Shown: one piece after another, positions 56,401-64,000 of the stretch
How the letters are laid out: each line of letters opens with the position of its first letter
How positions within the stretch are numbered: position 1 is the first letter of the stretch
Origin: Ignavibacteria bacterium
GTDB lineage: Bacteria; Bacteroidota; Ignavibacteria; Kapaibacteriales; UBA4661
Assembly: GCA_014654705.1 (NCBI GenBank)
Contig: JACVZY010000081.1
Coordinates: forward strand, 62,001 to 126,000
DNA: 64,000 nt
Reading direction: 5' to 3'
The notes under the pieces: generated by a model
Databases searched by the model: none
Told to the model about the DNA's origin: nothing
The model's input: only the letters and a program-made list of their open reading frames with translations
Program-made: the position numbers and the translations under genes

Positions 56401-59400
56401 CACACTAACGCAAGGAATCATAACAGGTACAAGCCCTGTCAATTTTCTTCGCGTAACGAGTAATCTGCCTTCATCGGTAAGTCGCACAAACGGCTGGGTG
56501 GCAGGACCGCTTGAACGCCAGATGCAAGCGAACGTAAGTGTGGATGGTACTAATTATCTATTTCCTATCGGTGATGCGGTAAATTATCGCCCGGCTAGTC
56601 TGCAAAATGTTCGCACTGGAGCAGGAACACCTCAAATACGGATGACATACGCGGCTGCAGGCGCTTCCACCTTTAGCGCACCCGTGACAGCTCTGGCTTC
56701 TGCACAAAACTGGCGAGTGGAAACTGTTGTAGCTGGCTTTACCAATTCTGCCATTGCACTTGATAATGGAGCGCTACCGCCTGTAAATTCTCGTGTTGGG
56801 CAGTCGGGTGCGCAAGTGGGAATGTACGCCACTATCAACGGCGGAGCGATTGGAAATGTCGTCACGTCCGACCCGCTTCTTGCCACGCCGAACCAATTTT
56901 ATGCGATTGTGACAGCGCCCGGTGTTGGACCTTACTTGGTCGCGCCTGCGCCTGTGCCTGCCACCAACTCAAATACATCGGTCTTTGGTGCAATGACAGA
57001 TATTACCCTCAGTTACAACGAAAATATGAATCCGCCTGCTGCGGCAAATATGTTCGTTCATGGTTCGCAACGCGGATACCGTACTGGGGCGACATTTTCA
57101 CAGCCGAGCGCAACACAGCTTCGCACAACACTTCCCGCAGCAAGAACCCTTGCACCGGGCGAACAAGTGACCGTCACGGTTACGAATGCTACAAGTGCTG
57201 TTACGGGCAGTAATCCTCGCCCACACGTGTACAGTTTTCTCGCACGGACTGGTATTGGTCCGGCACAATTCTTTGAATTGCAGCGCCCCGCTGTCGGCTT
57301 ACAACCGCGCAGCGTGGTAAGTGCCGATTTCAACAACGACGGACGGCTGGACTTGTGCGTCGCTAACTCAGGTACAAATGATTTGAGCGTTTTATTGGGT
57401 GGCGTTGGCGGGGTCTTTGGTGCGCCAGTGACTGTGATGCTTCCGGGATTTACAAGCCCTTCCAATATCGTCGCTGCCGATTTCAACAACGACGGCAATG
57501 TAGATATTGCAGTCTCGTGCTCTCCGAATGTATGCGTCCTTGTTGGGAATGGCGCGGGCGGTTTTGCTGCCCCCGTGGGTTATGCTTCGGGCCCGGGCGG
57601 ACCGCGTTACGGGCTGACAGCTCGTGATTTCAATGGTGATGGGAATGTGGATATTCTTGTTGGAAATGCAGGTGCTGGTCCGGGTAATATCTCGGTTTTG
57701 CCGAACACGGGCGCTGCTACTTTTGGCGCACCGATAACTTCACCAACAATTCCTAATGCCTTCTCCGTCGCAGCAGGTGATATTGACAACGACGGCGATA
57801 TTGATGCCATCGCTGTCCAAAGTTTCGGCTCGAATGGATTTACGATCGCTGTGAACAACGGACTTGGAACATTTGCCCTTACCGCCACTCCAACACTCGC
57901 CGCAGCCTATGACGTGAGTATGGGTGATTTTAATGGCGACGGCTGGCTTGATTTCGCAGTTTCGCAATACAGCGTCCCCAATCAAGTAGCAATCTACCTG
58001 AATACGGGATATGGAGTATTTCCGGCATTACCTAATTCTACCTATACGACTGGCGACGGCGTTTCATCGGTTGTTGTGGGCGATTACAACGGCGACGGCG
58101 CACTCGACCTTGTTACGTCCAACGAATTATCAAATTCTATCTCGGTTTTGATAGGCAACAATACTGGAGCATTTTCTCCGGCGGCAAATTTTGTTACCGG
58201 CGCAGGTCCCCGCTCGTGGAGCGCTGCCGGAGATTTCGATGGCGATGGAGACCTTGATTTTGCGACGGCAAACTTTGTCAATAATTCGGTTTCAATTCTT
58301 CTTAATACCACGCAACCACGTTTTGTCTGTGTGGGAGGCTGCGGACCTGTTACATACGCTCCGAATATTGTGCCGCAGCGCAATGTGAACAATGCTTTGA
58401 CCGCATCCTTGCTCACGTGGCAGTTCACCGAGCCGATGAAATCAACATCTCTCGTCAACGCACCGGAGGCATTTCGTGTTTTTGGCGGCGTGACGGGTAA
58501 GCGTACAGGTACATGGTCATACAACAGCGGAACAACCACCGCTACATTAACCCCTGCAAGTCCATTTCGCCCAGGCGAACAAGTAATGGTAAGCGTAACA
58601 GCCGCACAAAGTGCAATCGGTATCAATGCCCGCCCTTTCGTGTACCAATACCGCAACAGAGCAGGCGTTGGACCCGCGACATTTTATACTGTACAAACCC
58701 ACGATGTACTGAATACGCAAACGTGGAGTATTGTAACCGGATATTTTAACGCCGATTCCTACCTTGATGTTGCCGTGAATGGCATAGGCGGCACCATTGG
58801 CATTGAAGTTTTTTTTGGGAATGCAAGCGGCGGATTTTCTGCGGGCGGTATTCTTGGCGGCGGTACACGATATTGCGGGCTGGAAGTGGCAGATATGAAC
58901 GGCGACGGAACGCTTGATATTGTCGGTGCAACCTACGGTAATCCCTTCGGGATTCATGTCTTCACCAATAACGGTGCGGGTGTGTTTGCAGTACCGCTTA
59001 CGGTATCCTCCGGTCTTGCCAGCACACAAGTTGAACTGGCTGTTGCTGACTTTGATGCAGACGGCGACCTCGATATTTTTGCTACCTCCGACGTTACGAC
59101 TACAGGCGGGTATGCTATTTGTCTCAATAACGGTACTGGCTTGCTTTCTGTCTCGGCATCTTCTAATTTCGCGTCAGCCGGAAATGCCTTCGGAGCGGCG
59201 GCAGGCGATATTGACAACGACGGCGATATTGACCTCGTGTATAGTCGCTTTGGGATTAGTCAAGCATTTACGCTTATCAATGACGGCATGGGAAATTTTA
59301 CGGCGGGTCAAACTCTCACTGTGGGTGCTCAAGCATACCCAGTGCGTCTTGCTGATATTGATAATGATGGTTTGCTCGATTTGCTGGCAGTACGAACCAA

Positions 59401-62400
59401 TGCCGGAACAAATAACATCCAAATCTTTAAGAATACAGCAGGTGTATTTCCGGGTGCTCCGACGCAAACAGTTGCGCTGCCGGGAACAGTTACCGGTAAA
59501 ATACTTACCTTTGATGCAAATGGTGACGGCTTTTTAGACATTGCCGCCAGCGAAGGTGCTACACAGAGTGTGATTTTTATACTGAATAATGCCGGAACCT
59601 TTGGCACTCCCGTCAGTACCGTTGTAGGGAACGGTCCACACGCTCTTGCAACAGGCGATATTGACGGCGACGGAGATCTTGACCTCTTTGTAACAAACTC
59701 TGCTTCCAACGCCTTTACTACGCTCATTAACGGCACACAGCCCAGATTTGTCTGTACCTCCGGCTGCGGAAGCGTCACCTATACGCCAAACATCAGCCCG
59801 CAGCGCAATGTAAACACTGCTCTCACGGCATCACTGCTCACATGGCAGTTCACCGAACCAATGACAACCGCCACTGCCTCCTTCCCAACGGGTACGCCGC
59901 CCGCAGGCACGGATGCTCCCATCCGCGTTTGGGGAAGCATGACCGCAAGCCGCACACCCAACACGGGTGCAATGGGAACGTGGTCGTATAATGCCGGAGC
60001 GACTACTGCCACACTCACCCCAGCCAGATCATTTTTTCCGGGTGAGCAGGTGATGGTCTCGGTAACGACCGCACGGAGCACGGCACGGATTCCTGTGCGT
60101 CCGTACACATATAGCTTTCTGGCAAAAGCGGGCGTGGGACCCGGAACATTCTTTCCACCATCGGATTCTCCTTATCCGGCGGGGACGGCAGCATTTGATG
60201 TTGCGCTTGCTGACGTTGACAATGATAGTGATTTAGATATGGCTGTTGCCAATCAATCCGGCAACAATGTTGTTTTGCGCTTGAATGACGGCACAGGTGG
60301 TTTCTCGGCAGCACACCCAAACTCACCTTTTAGTGCGTTTGCGGGAGTCACTGCCGTCCGATTCGGTGATGTGAATAATGATGGACGAATAGATATGATT
60401 ACCTGCAATAATTCCGCTAATACAGTATCAGTCAGGCTTAATAACGGAACAGGCAATTTTTCTGCCGATGCCCCCGGCTCACCACTCGCGGGTGGATTCA
60501 ATTTACCATATTCTGCTGCGCTTGCCGATGTGGACGGCGATGGAGACCTTGATCTTATCGTTGCAAATGATGTCGGTGGCAACGTCAGCGTTCGCTTAAA
60601 TAATGGTACGGGAGATTTTACAACCGTAGCGCCCGGTTCACCATATGCCATAGGCGCTAACACCTTTGGCGTGGTTTCGGGAGACGTGGATAATGACGGT
60701 GATATAGACATTGTCGCCACAGCAAGCGCTTTGGGGGCGACCGTGCTGCTGAATACAGGAACGGGTAGTTTTATTATCGGCTCGACCTTTGCAGGCGGCA
60801 CAGGTGTGCAAGTACCGATTTTGGGAGATATTGATAACGACGGCGACCTCGATCTTGCTATGCCCAATAGTGGTAGCAATACGGTTACTGTGCGGCTCAA
60901 TAATGGTGCAGGTTCGTTTCTTACACAACCTGCCGGCTCGCCCTATCCGATGGGAACAACGCCCCGTGCGATTTCCTTCGCAGACATAGATGGCGACGGC
61001 GATCTTGACCTATTGTCCGCCAATAATAACGCTTTTGGTATTGTCGTACGGCTTAACACGGGGAGTGGTGTGTTCTCGTTATTTGGCAACAATTCTCCAA
61101 TTTCAACCGGCGGACTGCGCAGTCTCGCTCTCGGCGATGTTGACGGTGACGGCGATATGGATATTGCTATCCCTATCAATGCGACCGCCCAAGCAGGTAT
61201 TCTGATGAACTCCTCGCAGCCCCGTTTTGTGTGCACTGCAAACTGCGGAAGCGTCACCTATACGCCAAACATCAGCCCGCAGCGAAATGTAAACACTGCT
61301 CTCACGGCATCACTGCTTACATGGCAGTTTACCGAACCTATGACAACCGCTACGGCTTCCTTCCCGACAGGTATGCCACCCGCAGGCACAAATGCTCCCA
61401 TCCGCGTGTGGGGAAGCATGACTGCAAGCCGTACTCCTAACGCGGGTGCAGTGGGAACGTGGGCGTACAATGCCGCAGCAACCACCGCCACATTTACCCC
61501 TGCGAAATCCTTTTTTCCCGGTGAAGAAGTGATGGTTTCGGTAACGTCTGCACAAAACACATCGAAAGTCAGCGCTCGCCCATATACATACAGCTTCCGT
61601 GCAAAGGCGGGCGTAGGTCCGGCGGTCTTTGTGCCGCAAGCACAATCGCCTTTTGCTACAGGTACAAGCCCTCAATCGGTGGCGCTGGGCGATATCGACG
61701 GTGACGGAGATGTGGATATGGTCGTTGCGGGTAGTGGTGGTCTTATTGTGCGGCAAAATAACGGCACAGGAAATTTCTCTTCGCTTGCAATGATTCCCAC
61801 CATTGCAAACCCCAGTGCTATTGCGCTTGGTGATGCCGACAACGACGGTGACCTCGATATTGTTGTTTCCAGCTCCCTTGCTGCCTCGAATGTGAGCGTT
61901 TTGCTCAATGCCGGAAATGGTTCATTCACTACCGCCGTAGGCTCGCCAATGAGCATCGGCACTGCACCGCGTAATGTTGCATGGGGCGATGCAGACGGTG
62001 ATGGCGACCTTGATATTGCCGTCGCGGATTTCAGTGCTAACGCCGTATCTCTCTTGCTCAATAACGGCTCGGCAGCATTCGCGGCGGGGGGCGTGTTCCC
62101 GACAAGTGGCGGTGTGGTTTCGCTGCGGTTTGCTGATATAGATAATGACGGCGATTTGGATATTGCGGCGGCAAATAACTCCGGAACAATCGGCTTGGTG
62201 GTCTTGCAAAATAATGGCTTGGGGGCTTATACGCTTCTTGCCGGAACGCCTATTGCAACGCCAAGTTCACCTGCAGCCCTGACCACAGGCGATGTGGACG
62301 GTGATGGTGATATTGATGTTATCGTCTCGGCGAATCTTTCCGCCACTGCAACAGTTCTTCTCAATAACGGCTCCGGCACATACACTGTTGCCGCAAGCTA

Positions 62401-64000
62401 TGCCACAGGCGCACAGTCACGCGAAGTACAGCTTGGCGACATGGATGGCGACGGAGATCTCGACCTTATCGGTGTGAGTGCAAATAACAACACCGTTACG
62501 GTTCGGCTAAATAACAGCATGGGCGATTTTACAATGCTTGCTACTGCTGCTCCGTACAGCACCGGGCTTTCTCCGCAGAGTATTGCTCTGGGCGATGTGG
62601 ACGGCGATGGCGACCTCGACATTGTTACGGCAAACCAACTCTCAAACACCGCTTCTGTTCTGCTCAACCAAGGCAGTAAAGGTCTGGCGTTCAGCCTTGT
62701 GAATGTTACGGCACAAGAGGGATTTAACGGCAATAACCCGACTGTCCTGAGCCGCACCAGCACTCCTTTTACTCTTGGGTCGTTTTTGGGGCAAACACTC
62801 CTTTTTCCAACAACAGCCATTCTTCAATACAGCATTCAAGCGCTCCCAGGCGCCTCAGGGCAGTTTACCGTTCAAGGCTCATCGGGTGCATCGCTGAACG
62901 CCAGCACCAGCATCAGCACACAGGCAACATTCGTTTGGAGTAACGCGCCCGTGGGCGGTGGCTCAACGCAAGCAATCATCACCGTTACGCCCACAGGCGC
63001 GACGGGATTGAATTCCACACAAATCACCGTGACGGTCATCGCGGCACCCGCATACCCACTTGTCTTGGCAATGAGCCAGTCCAGCAGCACAGGCACACAC
63101 GGCGTAAATGCAGGCGCGTTCAATGCCGGACAGCTTCAGGTTGTGAATGGGAAGCCGTTTAATGTTGCCTTTGGCGCTTGGAACGGCTGGGGGGCATTGG
63201 CGGCAACACAAGCAACGGTGCAGGCATTCTTGACAGGCTCCGGCGGAGAAACAAGCGGATTTACAATTACAAACGCAACGGTGATGCTGAATAACACGGC
63301 AAGCGCCAACGCAAGCAATCTCGCTATTTCTTGGGATGTCCCGCTCGCTATTTCCACCACCATTACATTCCGATTGAGCATTTCTGCGGGCGCATTCCTG
63401 CAAAGTACCAGTGTGAACCTTGTGCTAACGACAACGCCGCTTGAACCCGTTATTACCAGTTTTTCGCCTACTACGGGGGCAACTACATCGGTCGTTACCG
63501 TACAGGGGCTGAACTTAGGCAACGTAACGGCGCTCCGCGTGGGCGGCGTTCCGGCGCAGACATTTACCATCAATTCCCCTACGCAAATTAGCATTGTTGT
63601 TTCCACGGGCGCGACGGGCTTTATCACCGCAACAAACCTTGCCGGAACAGGGCAATCACTCGTACCGTTCACCTTCGTTGTGCCGCCTTCGGGACTGATG
63701 CTTTCTTCCACGCAAGCAGGTGTTGGGCAGACAATTACGGTATCGGGCAATAACATCATGGGTGCACAAACCGTTTTTGTAGGTGGTCTTCCGGCAATGT
63801 TTAGCGTTACCATGAGCGGATCTCTTCTCGTCATCATTCCGGCAGGGGCGCAGAATGGCGTTGTTACCGTGCAGACAGCAGGCGGAAGTGTTAATTCTTT
63901 GCCGCTCGCCATCATTCCCGCTCCTAGCATCGCCGCAATAAGCCCTACAACAGTTTCGGGCGGCGGTATGATAACCATTACCGGAGCAAATCTCACCAAC
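53495..64000 (+). CDS. Giant secreted multi-propeller FG-GAP/VCBS protein, 3' end outside window
   Basis: One open frame of 3502 codons from ATG 53495 to the last base, without a stop. A signal peptide (1-24, ending LHAQA) is followed by SBBP-type propeller repeats (~25-490; DVFVAKYDA, DAYFAWYDAGT) and long adhesin-like beta repeats (~500-1145). Then come four Ig-like (Big_5/SbsA-type) modules, each ahead of a block of exactly seven calcium-loop FG-GAP repeats (consensus GDxDxDGDxDIxxAN), at about 56941-58310, 58313-59730, 59740-61215 and 61218-62665. These should fold as seven-bladed propellers. The visible end has IPT/TIG domains (FSPTTGATTSVVTVQG; ISPTTVSGGGMITITG). A T9SS signal is expected beyond the window. 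Adhesion or matrix function is inference; the frame and repeats are directly visible. Opposite-strand frames over this region are repeat artefacts. Confidence 0.92.
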   Translation, partial: MLRHRRFLLCFFCAFSFVFPLHAQAPAWVDAHSFGGANNDKTNHVLLDAGNNALYVCGTFRGANLDFDASAGVANLTSNSGGTNDDMFIAKYNATTGAYIWAISVGGNTNSDAAIRMALDGAGNVYVCGTFGGTADFNPLGVPNNKVAAGTQDIFFARYNPGGLCDWATTIGAAATASAALDITVSGTDLYVTGRFTGSINFGGGNLMSAGVDDIFIGKYATATGVYTNAIKVGGTGLDTGEGIIADGLGNVWVTGTLNVGGAVNFNPLGAIFNRTSAGNTDVFVAKYDATLNLVGANMAWLIGGATADAGKSLAVDASNNLYVVGEFSGGVIDFDPSGAFANRNSSGGADGFIASYTSAGAFRWVTTIGTTVGDLLDDVAVAGGNVYVCGGAGAGPLDLDGDVNFTTTIGAGPTIDAYFAWYDAGTGAYKRGKRLIGAGGSEGGLAITADGAGNIYWGGFYSSVPLDMDPRAGSTQNFSNVGLNDAFVLRYNPSAAESYTWNSGVGAWILPTNWTPQRDNPCADDILIFPLGTWLANNTPWQQVGRIIINSGAEVTWQAVASGMFILVNGDAAPFDVDIQPMGTLTLGAGANEAALRVTTGSVCNVAGTLKIGSLPNPRSYIGGWGTLNVTNTGSLSTRGPNGINGLLGLQNGVVQIDVASGGVINYDNAASYSFEGKGITGFQAIALKPAITQAQSIKITPTLVNERVMLDNSVTLSGALNIGGPGSNIGLSVTSANVLTLSAVPSVIDATTSPKVLEVISGTVNIPVAGGLTFVGANPRLVLCSDGSMGTAGLLTGNPPTYAPNALLEYNINDANRTTTDVEIPVTMNGRVLINGFAGTAPMPIVTLNNGKTLNQAVTVSNGTFSLGGGGTSINNTFVVGNAAPASSGKVNLNNLTLTLNNNTTTLNASTFIGSATSSLTLGNGNDSFTGNLTFDPGARQLNIFTVNLGAANTVNLGSDVSVGGQLTLTQGIITGTSPVNFLRVTSNLPSSVSRTNGWVAGPLERQMQANVSVDGTNYLFPIGDAVNYRPASLQNVRTGAGTPQIRMTYAAAGASTFSAPVTALASAQNWRVETVVAGFTNSAIALDNGALPPVNSRVGQSGAQVGMYATINGGAIGNVVTSDPLLATPNQFYAIVTAPGVGPYLVAPAPVPATNSNTSVFGAMTDITLSYNENMNPPAAANMFVHGSQRGYRTGATFSQPSATQLRTTLPAARTLAPGEQVTVTVTNATSAVTGSNPRPHVYSFLARTGIGPAQFFELQRPAVGLQPRSVVSADFNNDGRLDLCVANSGTNDLSVLLGGVGGVFGAPVTVMLPGFTSPSNIVAADFNNDGNVDIAVSCSPNVCVLVGNGAGGFAAPVGYASGPGGPRYGLTARDFNGDGNVDILVGNAGAGPGNISVLPNTGAATFGAPITSPTIPNAFSVAAGDIDNDGDIDAIAVQSFGSNGFTIAVNNGLGTFALTATPTLAAAYDVSMGDFNGDGWLDFAVSQYSVPNQVAIYLNTGYGVFPALPNSTYTTGDGVSSVVVGDYNGDGALDLVTSNELSNSISVLIGNNTGAFSPAANFVTGAGPRSWSAAGDFDGDGDLDFATANFVNNSVSILLNTTQPRFVCVGGCGPVTYAPNIVPQRNVNNALTASLLTWQFTEPMKSTSLVNAPEAFRVFGGVTGKRTGTWSYNSGTTTATLTPASPFRPGEQVMVSVTAAQSAIGINARPFVYQYRNRAGVGPATFYTVQTHDVLNTQTWSIVTGYFNADSYLDVAVNGIGGTIGIEVFFGNASGGFSAGGILGGGTRYCGLEVADMNGDGTLDIVGATYGNPFGIHVFTNNGAGVFAVPLTVSSGLASTQVELAVADFDADGDLDIFATSDVTTTGGYAICLNNGTGLLSVSASSNFASAGNAFGAAAGDIDNDGDIDLVYSRFGISQAFTLINDGMGNFTAGQTLTVGAQAYPVRLADIDNDGLLDLLAVRTNAGTNNIQIFKNTAGVFPGAPTQTVALPGTVTGKILTFDANGDGFLDIAASEGATQSVIFILNNAGTFGTPVSTVVGNGPHALATGDIDGDGDLDLFVTNSASNAFTTLINGTQPRFVCTSGCGSVTYTPNISPQRNVNTALTASLLTWQFTEPMTTATASFPTGTPPAGTDAPIRVWGSMTASRTPNTGAMGTWSYNAGATTATLTPARSFFPGEQVMVSVTTARSTARIPVRPYTYSFLAKAGVGPGTFFPPSDSPYPAGTAAFDVALADVDNDSDLDMAVANQSGNNVVLRLNDGTGGFSAAHPNSPFSAFAGVTAVRFGDVNNDGRIDMITCNNSANTVSVRLNNGTGNFSADAPGSPLAGGFNLPYSAALADVDGDGDLDLIVANDVGGNVSVRLNNGTGDFTTVAPGSPYAIGANTFGVVSGDVDNDGDIDIVATASALGATVLLNTGTGSFIIGSTFAGGTGVQVPILGDIDNDGDLDLAMPNSGSNTVTVRLNNGAGSFLTQPAGSPYPMGTTPRAISFADIDGDGDLDLLSANNNAFGIVVRLNTGSGVFSLFGNNSPISTGGLRSLALGDVDGDGDMDIAIPINATAQAGILMNSSQPRFVCTANCGSVTYTPNISPQRNVNTALTASLLTWQFTEPMTTATASFPTGMPPAGTNAPIRVWGSMTASRTPNAGAVGTWAYNAAATTATFTPAKSFFPGEEVMVSVTSAQNTSKVSARPYTYSFRAKAGVGPAVFVPQAQSPFATGTSPQSVALGDIDGDGDVDMVVAGSGGLIVRQNNGTGNFSSLAMIPTIANPSAIALGDADNDGDLDIVVSSSLAASNVSVLLNAGNGSFTTAVGSPMSIGTAPRNVAWGDADGDGDLDIAVADFSANAVSLLLNNGSAAFAAGGVFPTSGGVVSLRFADIDNDGDLDIAAANNSGTIGLVVLQNNGLGAYTLLAGTPIATPSSPAALTTGDVDGDGDIDVIVSANLSATATVLLNNGSGTYTVAASYATGAQSREVQLGDMDGDGDLDLIGVSANNNTVTVRLNNSMGDFTMLATAAPYSTGLSPQSIALGDVDGDGDLDIVTANQLSNTASVLLNQGSKGLAFSLVNVTAQEGFNGNNPTVLSRTSTPFTLGSFLGQTLLFPTTAILQYSIQALPGASGQFTVQGSSGASLNASTSISTQATFVWSNAPVGGGSTQAIITVTPTGATGLNSTQITVTVIAAPAYPLVLAMSQSSSTGTHGVNAGAFNAGQLQVVNGKPFNVAFGAWNGWGALAATQATVQAFLTGSGGETSGFTITNATVMLNNTASANASNLAISWDVPLAISTTITFRLSISAGAFLQSTSVNLVLTTTPLEPVITSFSPTTGATTSVVTVQGLNLGNVTALRVGGVPAQTFTINSPTQISIVVSTGATGFITATNLAGTGQSLVPFTFVVPPSGLMLSSTQAGVGQTITVSGNNIMGAQTVFVGGLPAMFSVTMSGSLLVIIPAGAQNGVVTVQTAGGSVNSLPLAIIPAPSIAAISPTTVSGGGMITITGANLTN
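59765..60141 (+). repeat. Internal DNA repeat, copy A, in the giant gene
   Basis: 377-bp unit encoding the third Ig-like module, closely similar at DNA level to copy B at 61244-61620, exactly 1479 bp (493 codons) downstream. A more diverged version lies near 58328-58675. Confidence 0.85.
61244..61620 (+). repeat. Internal DNA repeat, copy B, in the giant gene
   Basis: Pairs with copy A at 59765-60141. The first ~95 bases differ at only a few positions; similarity falls toward the 3' end of the unit. Confidence 0.85.

Noticed and set aside
55546-63999. Several 100-290-codon minus-strand open frames across the giant gene
   Set aside because: They arise because the repeated plus-strand codons leave one antisense frame free of stops; the translations are low-complexity Pro/Ser/Val strings.
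1-64000. tRNA, rRNA, CRISPR arrays, insertion sequences, prophage genes
   Set aside because: I looked on both strands and saw no cloverleaf-like cluster, no regularly spaced repeat-spacer array and no transposase or integrase motif.

Overview
The window reads as a chromosome fragment of a Gram-negative bacterium of the Bacteroidota/Chlorobiota group. A Kapabacteria- or Ignavibacteria-like lineage is my best guess, and it is inference. The evidence is four proteins with type IX secretion (T9SS) C-terminal sorting regions built on YPNP motifs, a SusC/SusD pair, a large carboxypeptidase-regulatory-type TonB receptor, a two-component-regulator-style propeller sensor, a CusA pump with a fused TolC domain, scarce Shine-Dalgarno sequences, and -7 promoter elements of the TAnnTTTG type. 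I found no rRNA, tRNA, CRISPR array, transposase or phage gene.

Layout. 1-6.4 kb: the 3' part of a TonB-dependent receptor, then a TauE/SafE permease, a short-chain dehydrogenase and a membrane-anchored metallophosphoesterase. 6.5-12.8 kb: a heavy-metal efflux operon with a small His-rich secreted protein, a CusA-TolC fusion and a CusB-like adaptor. 12.8-18.9 kb (minus strand): two tandem IgGFc-binding-domain T9SS cargo proteins. 19.4-24.5 kb: a partner-switching module made of a propeller/GAF/PP2C phosphatase, a SiaB-like kinase and a SiaC-like phosphoprotein. 24.6-29.6 kb: a GH3 glycosidase, an outer-membrane protein, an ECF sigma/anti-sigma pair and a DUF1573 protein; the sigma gene and the DUF1573 gene carry the same ECF-type promoter. 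29.7-32.3 kb: an arsenic cluster (arsR, arsN2-like acetyltransferase, unknown membrane protein, arsM). 32.5-35.9 kb: a T9SS cargo with a putative papain-like site. 36.0-38.7 kb (minus): an OmpA/PD40 protein and an orphan ABC ATPase. 39-45 kb: glyA and a SusC/SusD pair. 45.2-46.4 kb (minus): a BNR-like propeller T9SS cargo. 46.9-53.3 kb: a 2147-residue alpha-2-macroglobulin with an intact thioester motif. 53.5-64.0 kb: one uninterrupted giant reading frame of at least 3502 codons that runs off the window.

How it fits together. Much of the window is cell-surface and envelope biology: nutrient uptake (two TonB receptors, SusD), secreted or surface-attached adhesin-like proteins, metal and arsenic handling, and two signalling modules (ECF sigma and SiaABC-like) that could control surface traits. 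The giant protein has an unusually regular plan: four seven-bladed calcium-loop propellers, each preceded by an Ig-like module. This plan, the shared ECF promoter, the SiaABC-like trio and the CusA-TolC junction with its embedded signal peptide are the most informative observations.
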